Below are positions 44,621-57,397 of a DNA stretch of 64,000 bases, piece by piece (the stretch's first letter is position 1; each line of letters begins with the position of its first letter). This stretch comes from Selaginella moellendorffii (taxonomy: Eukaryota; Streptophyta; Lycopodiopsida; Selaginellales; Selaginellaceae), in contig NW_003314271.1 of the NCBI RefSeq assembly GCF_000143415.4, positions 909,591 through 973,590 on the forward strand. The letters are read 5' to 3'. The translations under genes and the position numbers were made by a program. Under the pieces are notes generated by a model that was not told the origin of the DNA, ran no database searches, and saw nothing but the letters and a program-made list of their open reading frames with translations.

Positions 44621-46880
44621 TGTTGATGCAGAGTTTCCTTGGATTGATCAGCTATCATCGTGTTTGGTACTAATAGTGTATCGAGCTTTACTCCCAAGAA
44701 CAGCGTAGGAAATGGCAGTTGCTACCATCAGCAAACGGAGGTACCAGCTAAACAGCAGTGTTCCCACAACTATGGACTGGTTGGCTTTCTAGAACGTACG
44801 AAGGAGTGTACTAGAGAGAGAAAGAGTTTAGGGCAGGCATTCCTTTTGTACCCCATTTTCAAGAAATGAGGCATTTGGTGCATCACCTGGTCGCTTTTCT
44901 GCTACCGCCGGGAACGAGCTCAAGGTTGGGAGGTATGGGTCATGATGTGGGGATCGTTCGTGATTTGGGGTCGTGTCCTTCTTGGTAGGAAGAGAGGAAA
45001 TTCTGCTTCGCATGCATCCAGGATGTCACGAAGTGCCCTGGGGGGAGGGTGTGATGTCCTGGACTGAGAAAACCCAAAACGATGGCTGGGACAGCAGTGC
45101 TTGGGCAGAATTCGAGAGCTTTGGATGCGCACACAGTGGCTATCATCCCTGGACACATTGATGAAAGGAAAGTGTTAGGTCTTTCTTTCTTGACTTCTCG
45201 ACTCACTGACCAAACTTTTTGTGACGAGGTTTGAAGTTCTGGAGAGCAAGGACGAGCTTGATCTCATTGGACAACAACCACCAGAACCGCTGCGGCAGTT
45301 TAACCAGCGCTTTCAGTCTTATATTCGTAAATTCGTCCTGTGTGGCGACTTGATACGGCTGTGCATCACTTTGCCAAGTTCCAGCCTTCTTGGATTGGTC
45401 CTTATCAGGTACTTTCTCGTGCTGGCACTAATTCGTATTGGCTAGCAGAGTTGACGGGCAGGAAACCACCGAAGCCAATCAATGGAGTTGATCTCAAACG
45501 GTATTTCTTTTGACTGGTACAGTTCACGTTTCGTTTCTATTCTTTTAATGCTGTGAGTGTCTTTGCGAGAACTGTTTTGTTACTCACAGGCCCGAACCTG
45601 ATTCGGGAGCAGGACACTGTCTCCTGGGATAAGTTCTGTCCCATTCGCGATGCGGAGACAGCTTGTTGAGGGGCACGATCCTGTGGTACGTAATGCTTCT
45701 CTCTCCCCTGTCTCTTGAGGTTTCCGATCGTCACAGTTCTGAGGTGCATTCTTTGTCTCAAATCGCTGAGAATGTTAATCTGCATTTCCTTGCTTTCTGT
45801 CATAACTGTTACATTTGAACTGCTTTCTATGTTTTCTTGTTCCGTGGTCTCGTTCGTCTAGTTGTGGCCTGTCGTTAACAATCTTTCACTGGGGATGGCC
45901 AAAGCGCTTGGTCTCTCTGGCGTTGGAAAGTTTCATGGCGGTTGGTTCTCGTTGACAGTTGGCCAAGTCGCTTGGTCCTTTCGGCTTGTCAATCGACTGC
46001 CTATGACGGGCTGCTTCAAGGATGGATGAGACACGGGAAAATTTGTGTGATGCCTTTCTGTGCTTATTGTCTTTCTTTCATACCATTGCCTCGGAGCTTG
46101 AACATCGATGCTACCTCAGAATCTTTGACTTTGGACCTTCAATCATCTCGAAAGGGAAACTGATTGCGGTGCTCCTGGCTCATGTGGAGTGGTGCCCCAC
46201 TTGAGTACCTTGTGGCTCATTGGTCCTCGCCCTTCCTAGGGGCTTGGGCCTTCCCTTCGGGATGGAAGTGGGGGGTAGAGATACCCATACCGAGCCGTTA
46301 GGCCACAGTGTTTCACCCCAACGTCCCGAAGCAAGTGCTGCACCCAAGGCTTGGGATTTAAAGGGTCCCATGATCAAGTCTTGTGGTACCAAGGGGTGTT
46401 AGGAATCTGGAGGCTTGGTGTGCTTGGCTGCTTATGCCTGCGGGGAGTGTAGCCGAACCTTAAGTCCAGTCTAACCCGGGGAGGGGGATTGGGAGAGATT
46501 TGGGACTCATTCGCCCCTTGAGAGTTGCACACCATCAACACTGAATCTCTTAGTATCTGTGCACTTGGGACGTGCTTTCCCCAGTGAGTTGCCAAACTGG
46601 TACAATCCGAAAACGTACGGGAGAGTGTTATAAGAGAGTTTAGGGTAGACATTCTTTGGATGATGTTAGTGCAGAGGTCATGAAGGGAACCGCCATGGAG
46701 ATGTGCTCCAGGTCGAGATAGCTTCGTGTCGGCTGGATATGCAGTGGAAGTCGAGATAGCTTTGTGTCGGCTGGATATGCAGTGGAATGACTCCAGCAGT
46801 TGAAGCCTGGAGAATCTTTTTGTGGTTGAGGAACTATATTTGTAATGAAGAGCAAGAGTCCAAATCTGCATCATTTATGA
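43427..46880 (+). repeat. Segmental duplication, copy 1 (about 3.4 kb)
   Basis: From intron 1 of the thioredoxin-fold gene to about 46880, the sequence is repeated in the same orientation at about 52570-55530, nearly base for base over long stretches. Copy 1 carries about 350 extra bases (about 46145-46500) and a second copy of a short GAGATAGCTT..GGATATGCAGTGGAA unit (about 46716-46785) that copy 2 lacks. Confidence 0.9.
45330..45515 (+). pseudogene. Ty3/gypsy integrase C-terminal remnant (copy 1)
   Basis: The frame reads KFQPSWIGPYQVLSRAGTNS, then YWLAELTGRKPPKP, then NGVDLKRYFF, then a stop. This is the shape of the integrase C-terminal (SH3-like) region of gypsy elements. It is repeated within copy 2 at about 54346-54531. 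Confidence 0.5.
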
Positions 46881-48070
46881 CAAAAAATCAATTATAATAG
46901 AATTTGATTACAAGCAAAATGGTGAAAGGGCTGAAAGAAAATCGAAACTACTACAATGCTACTTTATGCAAGTAGACTAGCATATCATCAACCATTTTAG
47001 GGTTGATCATTATTTAACCAAAAAAGTTTGTAAATATATTACTCACAATCACTAAGTTATAAATTAAAAATTGATGAACAATTAACCTGAATATTTATTG
47101 ATGCTAAAGATTGGACAAAACGAGATCAGGACAATATATTATTTTTGTATTAAATTTTTCCATTTGTATCAACTTCTAAACTCAAGTTGTATAAACTATA
47201 ACTTAAAAATAGTTATAAGTTTCCCACCTAATTTCATTTAACTCTAAAATTCATTGAGTTAAATTAAATTTTAGCATTATTGTTTATCTTCTATATTTTA
47301 TAAAATACATTTAAAATTCAGTAAGTGGTGTAAAATACAGTTTAATATGTAAACACATATTAGGCAATTCTACAAGGCACAAAACAAAAATCCTCAGTTT
47401 ATATTAACCAAATAAATAAGTAATTTATATTTAAGTTAACATATAACTTAATAAACTAATAAATAAAAAATTTTAGTTTTTGAATTAGATATTTGTAAGT
47501 TTTAAAACTAAATCTGATCTACATTCCATTCAAATATATCATATCAATAAATATTTTTCTAACACTATTTTGTATTGTTTCAAGTTGAATATATCTATAT
47601 TTGTAGACACAAATATTAATCTTTTAGCACCTGATTATTGTTGAATATCCAAATACTAATTCAAACACTTTTAAAAGGAGCTTTAGGTCACCAAGGGTAG
47701 TAATATGCTTTTTGCAAGCTAGGAATAATAGAAATTGTTACCGTCACACTTGAGATCATGAAATGCAAAGATCCTATTTGGAAAAGGATGTCTTTTGAAT
47801 TCAATAACATGCTTATTAGCCATCTTAAGACTTGATAGCTTGCAGGGATAATATTCCAAATTATTGACAGTAACCATAATTGTGCAGCTTCTTTTGGATG
47901 TCAATAGACATGTCTTAGCCTGCCAAAAGATCAATATATAAGTTTGTTAAAATTTTGCCTTCAACTCCACTTTCACTTGCTTTGTCATGTTTGAATGTAG
48001 ACTTAGATAATTTTTTGTCCAAAAGTAGAACTTTGTTCATGACATCAAAGAACTATAGTTTTTGGTAAAG
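46881..48070. other. AT-rich region, no gene seen
   Basis: The first 60 bases or so (CATTTATGA.AAAAAAT...AGAATTTGATTACAAG) resemble about 56065-56125. The rest shows no structure. Confidence 0.4.
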
Positions 48071-49592
48071 TTGAGTGAGGATGATATCTGACAATATTAT
48101 TGTGATGATCTTGCAATATTTATAGACTCAAAATGATGGTATAATCTAGTTCAACAACCCAATCAATTTTATGTTTATGATGTGCTATAAGGTATGTCTT
48201 TCCTTCACTTTATAAGGGATTATTTATATTTTTTTTGTTTCTATCCTTTAGTAAAGGTCAAGCAAGATGTATATGAACTTGTGTATATGGAGAAGAGTTG
48301 GGAAGAGCTCTTGGCTGAGTTTTTATAAATTGAGTATAAAATTCAATATGTAAAGTCTTCAAAGTTGAAGACACTAGTATGCATTACAAACAATCATAGG
48401 CCAAAGGAGTAGCTAAAGAGTATAGCTAAACTTTATACTCATAAATATAAATTTCTTATTATGTGCTTCATTTTTCTCAATTACACATATTGCTTTTGTA
48501 GTGAACAAAACTTTAGATGATATGATTTACAATATCACAAAATTGATTTCCATACAAATAACAGATAGAGACTCTAAAGTTCCCCAATGTCTACTTGATG
48601 AACAGAGAAAAAAGGCTGTCATAAGTATTTGAGAACATGATAAGCAGGGTTATCTATATCATGCAAATTGTGAGCAGGGTCTTGGGATATTTAATATCAA
48701 AGAGTGGGGCTCTTGGGGAAAGTTGTAGTTCTCAATTTCTCATGAAAGTGTGAATTTACAAGGAAGTGTGGTGGATTGTAAGCAATTAAAGAGAATGACT
48801 TGAGAAATAATCTATAAAGGTTCAAATATAAAGGGAAAACCCATGAATAAAAGTGCACCCTTTTTTCCAATTGATTAAAGGTCTTGGGTTATTTGGAGTT
48901 AAATGTCTTTAGGTTTGAATAGTACTGGGCTAAGTGACCTCATGGGAAGTTCAAATTCAATTCAATGACGATGCAAGTGACAATGGAGATGAGGATAAGG
49001 AAATTCCAAATCAAACTCATATTCCACCACCTGATAACCAGGATCAAGCTCTAATTTCACTACCAAATGATTATATGATAGTAGGGTTTCTTATTCATAT
49101 AACTCTTCTATAACTGATAACATATCAAGGCATTGTGGGTGTCTTCATTGGCTCCTATAGTAAATTGCTGATATCTTTCACAAAAGACGACATGAACATG
49201 GAAATACAACACTAGTTTGACCATTAGTGCTAAAAGGTATAAAAACCATTGCAAACTTCATTCTCTTCAACTTTCCAAATAGTTTTCAAATATTGATGGG
49301 AAAGTTGAGGACTAGAAACTTTCTCACACCTAACCACTTGTGTGATATATTCTTCTTGTCATAAACATTTCTATACGAAGTTGGCTATATAATTTTTATC
49401 TTACTAAATGACCCCAACTGGATGTATGAGCTTATGATGTGTGTAGCAAAAGTTTATTTCAAGTCATTCTCCTCCAAATGCATCATGGATCCTATTAACA
49501 TCAATATTAAGGGCATTCAAAGTAAGTGAGTAAGTATTTCATATTTTTATTTAATTTCTAAACTTTCTCATTTTCCAAGTTATGATGTGAAC
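48071..49592 (+). repeat. Unknown repeat, plus copy of an inverted pair
   Basis: The reverse complement of 58527-60018 matches this segment along its length, starting GAGTGAGGATGATATCTGAC. In the other copy an open stretch reads YLEKSQEELLAEFLQIKY and further on LNDPNWMYELMMYVAKVYFK, so the repeat once encoded a protein. I cannot name it; part of a LINE or a Gag-like gene is possible. Confidence 0.7.
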
Positions 49593-50046
49593 TGTTGCAA
49601 ATATGACTTTAGGTATCAAAAGTTACCTGTTAGTTAATCCTTGTGGATGTTCTTTCCTTACTACCATGATAGCAAGAGGTCAATATTGTTGGACCCTTTT
49701 TTTTAATCTCCGCCTAAGGTAGTTAGGAAATTGGTCTTTGCATATGCACTTGACTAGATGAGCATCAGGACAGAATTCCTAAGTGCTATTAGTAAAATAT
49801 ATTTGACTTAGTTAAAGAAACTCATTCATTGACTTGCACTTACTAGTGTTGGGAAACCCCTATGATATTAAGCTTGGTCCCTCAATATTTGTCAGATGAT
49901 AGTTTACCGTGTTTACCAAACACCCTTGCTATCATACACTTTGTGTTAATACCATTCAGTGAAACGTGTATATACATTCCCCAATGTCCTGTAGGGATTA
50001 ATACAAAAACCAGGCATGCTGCCCAAAGGTCATGCTATCTAGTGGA
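49593..50046 (+). repeat. LTR fragment, family A, plus orientation
   Basis: Begins TGTTGCAAATATGACTTTAGG directly after GATGTGAAC. The inverted partner has GATGTGGAC at the same point, so both copies carry the same ancestral insertion. It ends within the family's GCTATCTAGTGGAG block where the LINE sequence begins. Confidence 0.7.
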
Positions 50047-50069
50047 GATCTCCTTCATCTAAAGTGAGA

Positions 50070-52565
50070 CTAAGCCTACAGTACAAGCGGCTACTGTTGC
50101 CTCCATTGTATCGCATCCAGATCTAAGTCCCCCCTTTGTGTTGACTGCAAGATTGACTCCGGGGGGTGCCATCTCCAATGAACCTTATTGTGGTCTCCTT
50201 CACCGAAACATGGTAGCCATGCTTTTTGCCACTCCTCGAGCCTCTCAAGCTTCCCCCTGTCTTGGAGGATAGCATGGTGAAGTCGTACTGCCCCCAATGT
50301 AAGTCTCCACCATTCTGCTAGTACCTGTGATACTTTGACCTATGTCCCGTCAAAGTGCACCCAGTTACGTGCTTCCCAAAGGGCTTGGACTCTCATCACA
50401 CGCCATACCACCCATCAAGCATGGCCAAGTGCCTCCCACACGGGGACTCCTATCTCCACCCCAGTCATGTCCTAGTGGACCTGAATCCCCCAACCGTGTC
50501 GTCCTTTGCACCTGATGTGTTGCAGGGCTGGGCCCTAAGCAGGACCCCTCGCTCCCTCAAACCAGTGGAGCACATCCCCACTGTGGGCCTCAAAATCCTG
50601 TGTAATGCCTAGCTCTTTCCCTACCTTAATGATCTGGCACCACACCTCCTTTGTAGTGTCGCACTCCCACAATGCATGCTTGACTGTCTCAATTTCACCA
50701 CACTCCTTGCACGTGCAACTCACGTCATCCTGGAATTGCTGTCCAACTGAGAGACCATTATTCGCTACCAACCAGGAGGTGACTTTCACTTTTTTCCTGC
50801 ATGGGCAGCTTCTAAAAGTGAATTGTGTTGTCCACCACTTGCTCCGTGTCAACCCCCTGTGCTATCCACTTTTGCCATAGCTTTGGAATCTCCTCTCTTG
50901 CCTCCTCCCATGATGTCAGTAGTCCATTCCACGCTTCCTTGACCGCACAGGAGAAAAAGCTTCCCATCCCTCGTCACCATGTGGCAGGGTCCCAGTCCAG
51001 ATCTTCAAGCAGCTGCTGTCACCACCATATCAGTGGTCCATCACCCTCTAGCAAGTCTTCTGATTCCACCACGTCTAGCCTCTTGGGTGACTGCCTAAGC
51101 ACACGAATCCTCCCACATACCTCATTGTTCGTGACGTCTGGCATCACTTGTCTCTCAGCCGTTGGGAGGAGCATATCTCCTCTTGTGACGCAAAAAGGCC
51201 ATCCTATGTTGTGCTCTGGTGCAGTGACGAACCACACCTCGACATCCCCTTCTTCCCATGCTGGTGTAGGTGTAGTGAATGATTGAGTCCACTTCCCCAA
51301 TGGATGTCGCACTGCATCGTGCTCCTCCCACTATGTTTGCTACTGAATTGCCACAAAGTCCCCTGCTTTAAGGCATCTTCTCGGCCACTTCGTCCCTGCT
51401 TTCGTGTCGTTCACCACCTGGAGGAGTCGCAGAACGTCTAGCAGGATGTTGCATCGCTTCCAAGGTCCAAAAACTTGAGTCCTTCTTGCTGTTCACCACC
51501 AATCCCTGTCGATCATTCCCGCCAGTTGTTTCATGGTCCAAAAGCCATTTGCATGCATTTTTCTCCAGATTGTGTGGTGAGTCTCTTGTCCCAGTGTCAC
51601 ACCTCCCACTTTGAACAGTGCATTGAAAAACAGAGACTGGTTAAGCCACTCCTCGGCCCTGGTCGGTGGTACTTGCTCCAGCGGAAAGGCTTTCCACAGT
51701 CGGTGAAGGCTCTGGATGAAGTTGCCCCCTTTCACTACTTGAGTTGGTCCTTTTACAAAGAGCCACCATGGGTCCTCCTCCCAGGGTTTGGCTGCATTGT
51801 GTTTGGGGTGTATCGCTAGGAGGCTCTGCTAGAACATGAGTCACCACGGCTGTCTCCCCTGTTGCAGTCCCATAAGAAAAATCTTGTACCTCAACACCTT
51901 CGCCATGTCGCTGGGGTCAATGATCCCGAGCCCTCCTAGGATGCACAGCCTCGCTGTAGACTGCCATGCCACCTTGGCCATGGTTTGCCCTGTAACCAAT
52001 GCTCCACGCCATACGTAGGTTCGCACCATCTATCGCACCTTCTACAATGTAGTTTCCAACACCGGCCAAATCGAGAGGTGGTACCAGATGTTAGGGAGGA
52101 TCATGCCCTTGACTACTACGATCCAAGCTGGGAGCCCAAGTTTCCTCAGTGTTCATTTCTGAACTGCAGTCTAGATCCTCCTGAGTAGTGTATCATCCTG
52201 TGTGGCCACACTGTACTGGACCCCAACCTGGATGCTGAGGTACCGAGTGTCTTTGCCACTAATATCCTATCTCTTGTCCCCAAGCCTCGATGCCTGGCTT
52301 TCCCCAGTTCACTCCTACTAACTTGTTCCAGTTTATAGCTACTCCCGCTGCCATGTTGAAGATCTTGAGCTTGGACCTTGCTGCGTCCAGGTTCCTTGGG
52401 GTGGCGAGCAGGAAAAGTGCAATATCATCTGCAAATGCCCCATCCTACAACTCTTGTGTCACGACTTGAGTTCCCAGGAGTTGTAGTTGTTCAGAGGGCA
52501 GCACCAGGCCTTTTATATCCCCTCCATGTACGAGGAAAGAGCCCAGTGTCTCTGCTACTATCAAA
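50070..52565 (-). pseudogene. Truncated LINE (non-LTR retrotransposon), reverse transcriptase part
   Basis: Minus-strand reading from 52490 gives FADDIALFLLATPRNLDAAR (RT catalytic FADD box, about 52380-52450), VAINWNKLVGVNWG, then YVWRGALVTGQTMAKVAWQS and LCILGGLGIIDPSDMAKVL (about 51850-52020). A zf-RVT zinc-binding domain follows: CTCKECGEIETVKHALWECD with TKEVW (about 50620-50710). This order is that of the 3' half of plant L1-type elements. Stops and shifts are frequent. The 5' end is cut at about 52565, exactly where the second copy of the segmental duplication starts. Confidence 0.8.
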
Positions 52566-52624
52566 AACAGGTATATGGGTATGTAATTATCTTTTTTTTC
52601 TGCCATCAAACATCTTCTGTCTTG

Positions 52625-53653
52625 GGGAATTGGAAGCTTGGCAAGGCCGCCTTGGGAGAGAACGTCAAGACACAGATCGTACCTTCAACTTGAGCTCTTC
52701 AAGCTCTACGAATTCGGTAAGCTTAAACTCTTGTATTGCAGTTGTTTGTTGATTTTTCTTTTTTGTATATAGAGGCCTGTCCCTTCTGTAGACGAGTGAG
52801 AGAAGCATTGACAGAGCTCGATCTTTCTGCCGAGGTAGTGTCTCGTGGAAGTTGCAGATGGAAACTTTTTCAATCTTTGTGTAGGTGTATCCGTGCCCAA
52901 AAGGATCTCGAGTCCATCGTGCGTTTGTGAAAGCGTCTGGAGGCAAAGAGCAGTAAGTGATACACTCTTGTCTGCAACAGATTCTCATCGAATATGACAG
53001 GTTTCCATTTCTCTTGGATCCAAACACCGGCGTGTCAATGGATGAGAGCTGTGAGTAATTTTTCTTTTCATCACAATCAGCTTGCATGAATGCCTCTGGC
53101 AGCCGATATTGTCAACTACTTGTTCCAGGAATATGGTGAGAGAAGAAGGCCAACATTCGGGATTTTAGAAAGGTAACAAGTTTTACTGAAGTGTAAACTC
53201 TTCGGTATTTCATCATAATGTGTTCCAGCACCTTTAGTCACTGGCTGGGTTCCGACGATAATACGAGCAGGGCGAGGCATGTCATTGTGGAATGGAGCAT
53301 TGCCAGATCCTCCACAGAAGCTCCTTGAGCTCTACTCAAACGAGAACAACCAGATAAAGCGCTGTGTTTTCAAAGAATTCTAAAAGTTTTTTGGTAGTTT
53401 GCAAGGCTCGTAAGAGAAGCCCTGTGCGAGCTGGAACTTCCTTACATCCTCTGGAACATGGGCAAAGGGTCACTTAATTGCTCCAAGCTCAAGCAAATTT
53501 CGGGTTCAACACAGGTAACCTTTTGATCTATTTTTCCCTTCATTATCATTGTCAAGAACAGGTTCCATATCTGGTTGATCCCAACACCGGCATACAAATG
53601 GCAGAGTCTCTTGACATAATCCGCTATCTCTTCGCTAACTATAATTCGAAGTG
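52625..53653 (+). pseudogene. Thioredoxin-fold gene, duplicated pseudogene copy
   Basis: Corresponds to exons 3 to last of the gene at 43220-44620. It is dead for several reasons: the transit-peptide exon and exon 2 are missing, and exon 3 is shortened. An extra C at about 53231 (CACCTTTAGTC against CACTTTAGTC) shifts the frame at the start of an exon. The splice donor after the NENNQ codons has changed from CAGgtaaag to CAGataaag at about 53354. The CPFC motif itself remains. Confidence 0.88.
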
Positions 53654-54345
53654 ATGTTGATGGAGAGTTTCCTTGGATTGATCAGCTATCATCGTGTTTG
53701 GTACTAATAGTGTATCGAGCTTTACTCCCAAGAACAGCATAGGAAATGGCAGTTGCTACCATCAGCAAACGGAGGTACCAGCTAAACCGCAGTGTTCCCA
53801 CAACTATGGACTGGTTGGCTTTCTAGAACGTACGAAGGAGTGTACGGGGTGATCTGGACTAGAGAGAGAAAGAGTTTAGGGTAGGCATTCCTTTTGTACC
53901 CCATTTTCAAGAAAAGAGGCATTTGGCGCATCACCTGGTCGCTTTTCTGCTACCGCCGGGAACGAGCTCAAGGTTGGGAGGTATGGGTTATGATGTGGGG
54001 ATCGTTCGTGATTTGGGGTCGTGTCCTTCTTGGTAGGAAGAGAGGAAATTCTGCTTCGCATGCATCCAGGATGTCCCTGGGGGGAGGGTGTGATGTCCTG
54101 GACTGAGAAAACCCAAAACCATGGCTGGGACAGCAGTTCTTGGGCAGAATTTGAGAGCCTTGCATGCGCACACAGTGGCTATCATCCTGTTTAAGTCTTT
54201 CTTTCTTGACTTCTCGACTCACTGACCAAACTTTTTGTGACGAGGTTTGAAGTTCTGGAGAGCAAGGACGAGCTTGATCTCATTGGACAACAACCACCAG
54301 AATCGCTGCGGCAGTTTAACCAGCGCTTTCAGTCTTATATTCGTA

Positions 54346-54531
54346 AATTCGTCTTGTGTGGCGACTTGATACGGCTGTGCATCACTTTGCCAAGTTCCAG
54401 CCTTCTTGGATTGGTCCTTATCAGGTACTTTCTCGTGCTGGCACTAATTCGTATTGGCTAGCAGAGTTGACGGGCAGGAAACCACCGAAGCCAATCAATG
54501 GAGTTGATCTCAAACGGTATTTCTTTTGACT
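54346..54531 (+). pseudogene. Ty3/gypsy integrase C-terminal remnant (copy 2)
   Basis: Same remnant as at 45330-45515, carried along with the duplication; almost identical. Confidence 0.5.
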
Positions 54532-55530
54532 GGTACAGTTCACGTTTCGTTTCTATTCTTTTAATGCTGTGAGTGTCTTTGCGAGAACTATTTTGTTACT
54601 CACAGGCCCGAACCTGATTCGGGAGCAGGACACTGTCTCCTGGGATAAGTTCTGTCCCATTCGCGATGCGGAGACAGCTTGTTGAGGGGCACGATCCTGT
54701 GGTACGTAATGCCTCTCTCTCCCCTGTCTCTTGAGGTTTCCGATCGTCACAGTTCTGAGGTGCATTCTTTGTCTCAAATCGCTGAGAATGTTAATCTGCA
54801 TTTCCTTGCTTTCTGTCATAACTGTTACATTTGAACTGCTTTCTATGTTTTCTTGTTCCGTGGTCTCGTTCGTCTAGTTGTGGCCTGTCGTTAACAATCT
54901 TTCACTGGGGATGGCCAAAGCGCTTGGTCTCTCTGGCGTTGGAAAGTTTCATGGCGGTTGGTTCTCGTCGACAGTTGGCCAAGTCGCTTGGTCCTTTCGG
55001 CTTGTCAATCGACTGCCTATGACGGGCTGCTTCAAGGATGGATGAGACACGAGAAATTCATGTGTGATGCCTTTCTGTGCTTATTGTCTTTCTTTCATAC
55101 CATTGCCTCGAAGCTTGAACATGGATGCTACCTCAGAATCTTTGACTTTGGACCTCCAATCACTTGGGATTGAGACTCATTCGCCCCTTGAGAGTGCACT
55201 CCATCAACACTGAATCTCTTAGTATCTGCGCACTTGGGACGTGCTTTCCCCAGTCAGTCGCCAAATACGAAACGTACGGGAGAGTGTTATAAGAGGGTAG
55301 ACATTCTTTGGATGATGTTAGTGCATAGGTCATGAAGGGAACCGCCATGGAGATGTGCTCCAGGTCGAGATAGCTTCGTGTCGGCTGGATATGCAGTGGA
55401 ATAACTCCAGCACTGCCAAGGAAGAGAACATAGAATTCAGGTGGTTTTACAACAAACCTGGAGAATCGCTCAGGTTTTTTGTGGTTGAAGAACTACATTT
55501 GTAATGAAGAGCAAGAGTGAGGCATGCAAT

Positions 55531-56990
55531 CCATGACCTAGGTCAATCTGCTGAAATTTAAGTTGAACCTAAGTTGCAAAGATTGCAGGAAATTTCACTA
55601 AAGCATAAAATAGTGATAAAGTCATCTCTTATCTGTAAATTGTTTTTTAAGTTTTGCCATCTTGAGTTTAAGTATCAGGTGTTGAGTAGGATTGATGCTA
55701 ATCTACCGTCAAGCATACAACCTTTTACATATTTATCTAAATATTTATTTCGAAATATTTCTGATATGTAGATGATAAAAGAAAATTTAAAAATTTTAAA
55801 TATATTTATTCAAAATGAAAGTAATAAAATACTTTAGTTTTATATTATTTTAAAAAATTATAAGTTAAATTTTTAGTTTAATATAAAATAATGGTAACAT
55901 GAAGAACAACAATATTTTCTAAATTTTGTAATATACTTCTTGTTTGCATCCTTTTTAAAAATATATATACTTATTTATCAGTTTTGATATAAAAAACTTG
56001 ATCTTGTAAATCCATGTAATAACTATAATTAAGATAAGGTTATTGCTAATGGCAATCCCCTTGCACCATTTATGATAAAAAATAAATCTCAATAGAGTTT
56101 GATTACAAGAAAATGATGAAAAGGAAACACAAAAGGAAGTTAAGCAATATAAATTATAACTAAACTTAATTCAATTTATAAATATTGATTATTAAGGTTA
56201 AAAATTGTCAATGTTGTGCCATTTCTAGCCTCCTGATAAGAGTTGTATCACCATGTTTGTGTATAAGTGATATAATCTTAACAATTGCTCAATGTGGCCA
56301 TCTTCCAATTGCTATCATATTATTCCATATGTGTAATAACTCTGCCCCAATCCAATCCTAATGTTTTTAATTCAAGGGTTTGTTTTAAATAGCTATTAAT
56401 AATATTTCATTATCTTATGCATTTTTTGGAGGCTTATGTGCATCATATCATAATCATCCATAAAAGAGATGTATTGACTTGTAAAATTCCTTATAGAACA
56501 AGTTTTCACTAATAAACCTTTTTAAATATCTAAATTTAATTAATGCCTCCATTTTTTCTGCTTCTAAAGTAAACAATTACTCCTTTATTTTTGATAGTTA
56601 GGTTTAAAATGTAGAACTTTTTAATTGTTGCTTGATCAATATTTTGATAGCTTTTATATCCCTTTTAATGACTTATATTTTATTAGATCTTCTCCTTCAC
56701 TTAGTCTATGTTTTTTTCATGGAGCTCACTGGTTATTTTAACCATGAATTTGTTAACTTCCTAGCTTTCTTTTATACAATAAATAGTGTATGTGTTTTCA
56801 AAGTGTTTTTTTGATAATGTAGGCTTCTTGATTCCACATCTTTAAGGATTAATATTGTTAACAAAACAGTGATCCAAGAAGTCTTTATACTCTATAGAAA
56901 TATTTAGTTTCTCATTATTATGACATAAATTTGGTGACAAATAAAAATGTTTTATTTTTCTTTGATAAAATTAAAATCTCCAGTAACAAT
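55531..56990. other. AT-rich region, no gene seen
   Basis: AT-rich DNA with one short stretch (about 56065-56125) like that at 46870-46930. A 65-codon open frame at 55574 does not resemble anything I know. Confidence 0.4.
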
Positions 56991-56999
56991 CAATGTTGA

Positions 57000-57397
57000 A
57001 GGTTACAAAGGGAGCTCCTTTAAGATCTCTTGAAAAAAACAACCCCTCTCTAATGAATAACTTACCAATGCGTATACATTTAGAGAGCATTAGTCATATA
57101 TTTGATTTTAAATTAAACACATTACACTTGATCCCAGAACCAATATTATGTCTATTATAAAGTAACTCCCACAAACTTTAACCATTACTAGCATCCCCCT
57201 ACTACATTCTATTGTCAAGTTCCAAAAGTTTTTTTTTTTTTGCAAACTTATACACTAAATTCACACTTGAAAGACAATGCTTTTGCATACATAAAAAATC
57301 ATTTGTGATATTCCTTATGATGTTAATAGAATTATCATACATACTTACTATCACGAAACTCGTTATGCATGTTTTTGTAAAAGGCATGATATGTCCA
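57000..57397 (-). pseudogene. Possible LINE endonuclease remnant
   Basis: Minus-strand reading gives IIRNITNDFLCMQKHCLSSV followed by NLVYKFAKK. This resembles the I..I.PDFLCLQETKLS start of LINE apurinic endonucleases, with further scattered matches to 57000. Weak. If right, the neighbouring unknown repeat across the solo LTR may be the upstream part of the same LINE. Confidence 0.3.

Larger units (their letters stand above)
52570..55530 (+). repeat. Segmental duplication, copy 2
   Basis: Direct copy of 43427-46880 at an offset of about 9.1 kb. It starts in what was intron 1 of the thioredoxin-fold gene, next to the 5'-truncated end of the LINE. Most differences are single bases. It lacks the extra 350 bases of copy 1 and has a small rearrangement near 55420-55480. 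Confidence 0.9.

Noticed and set aside
46220-46402. A 60-codon open frame in the extra segment of copy 1
   Set aside because: No family resemblance, no start context and no counterpart in copy 2.
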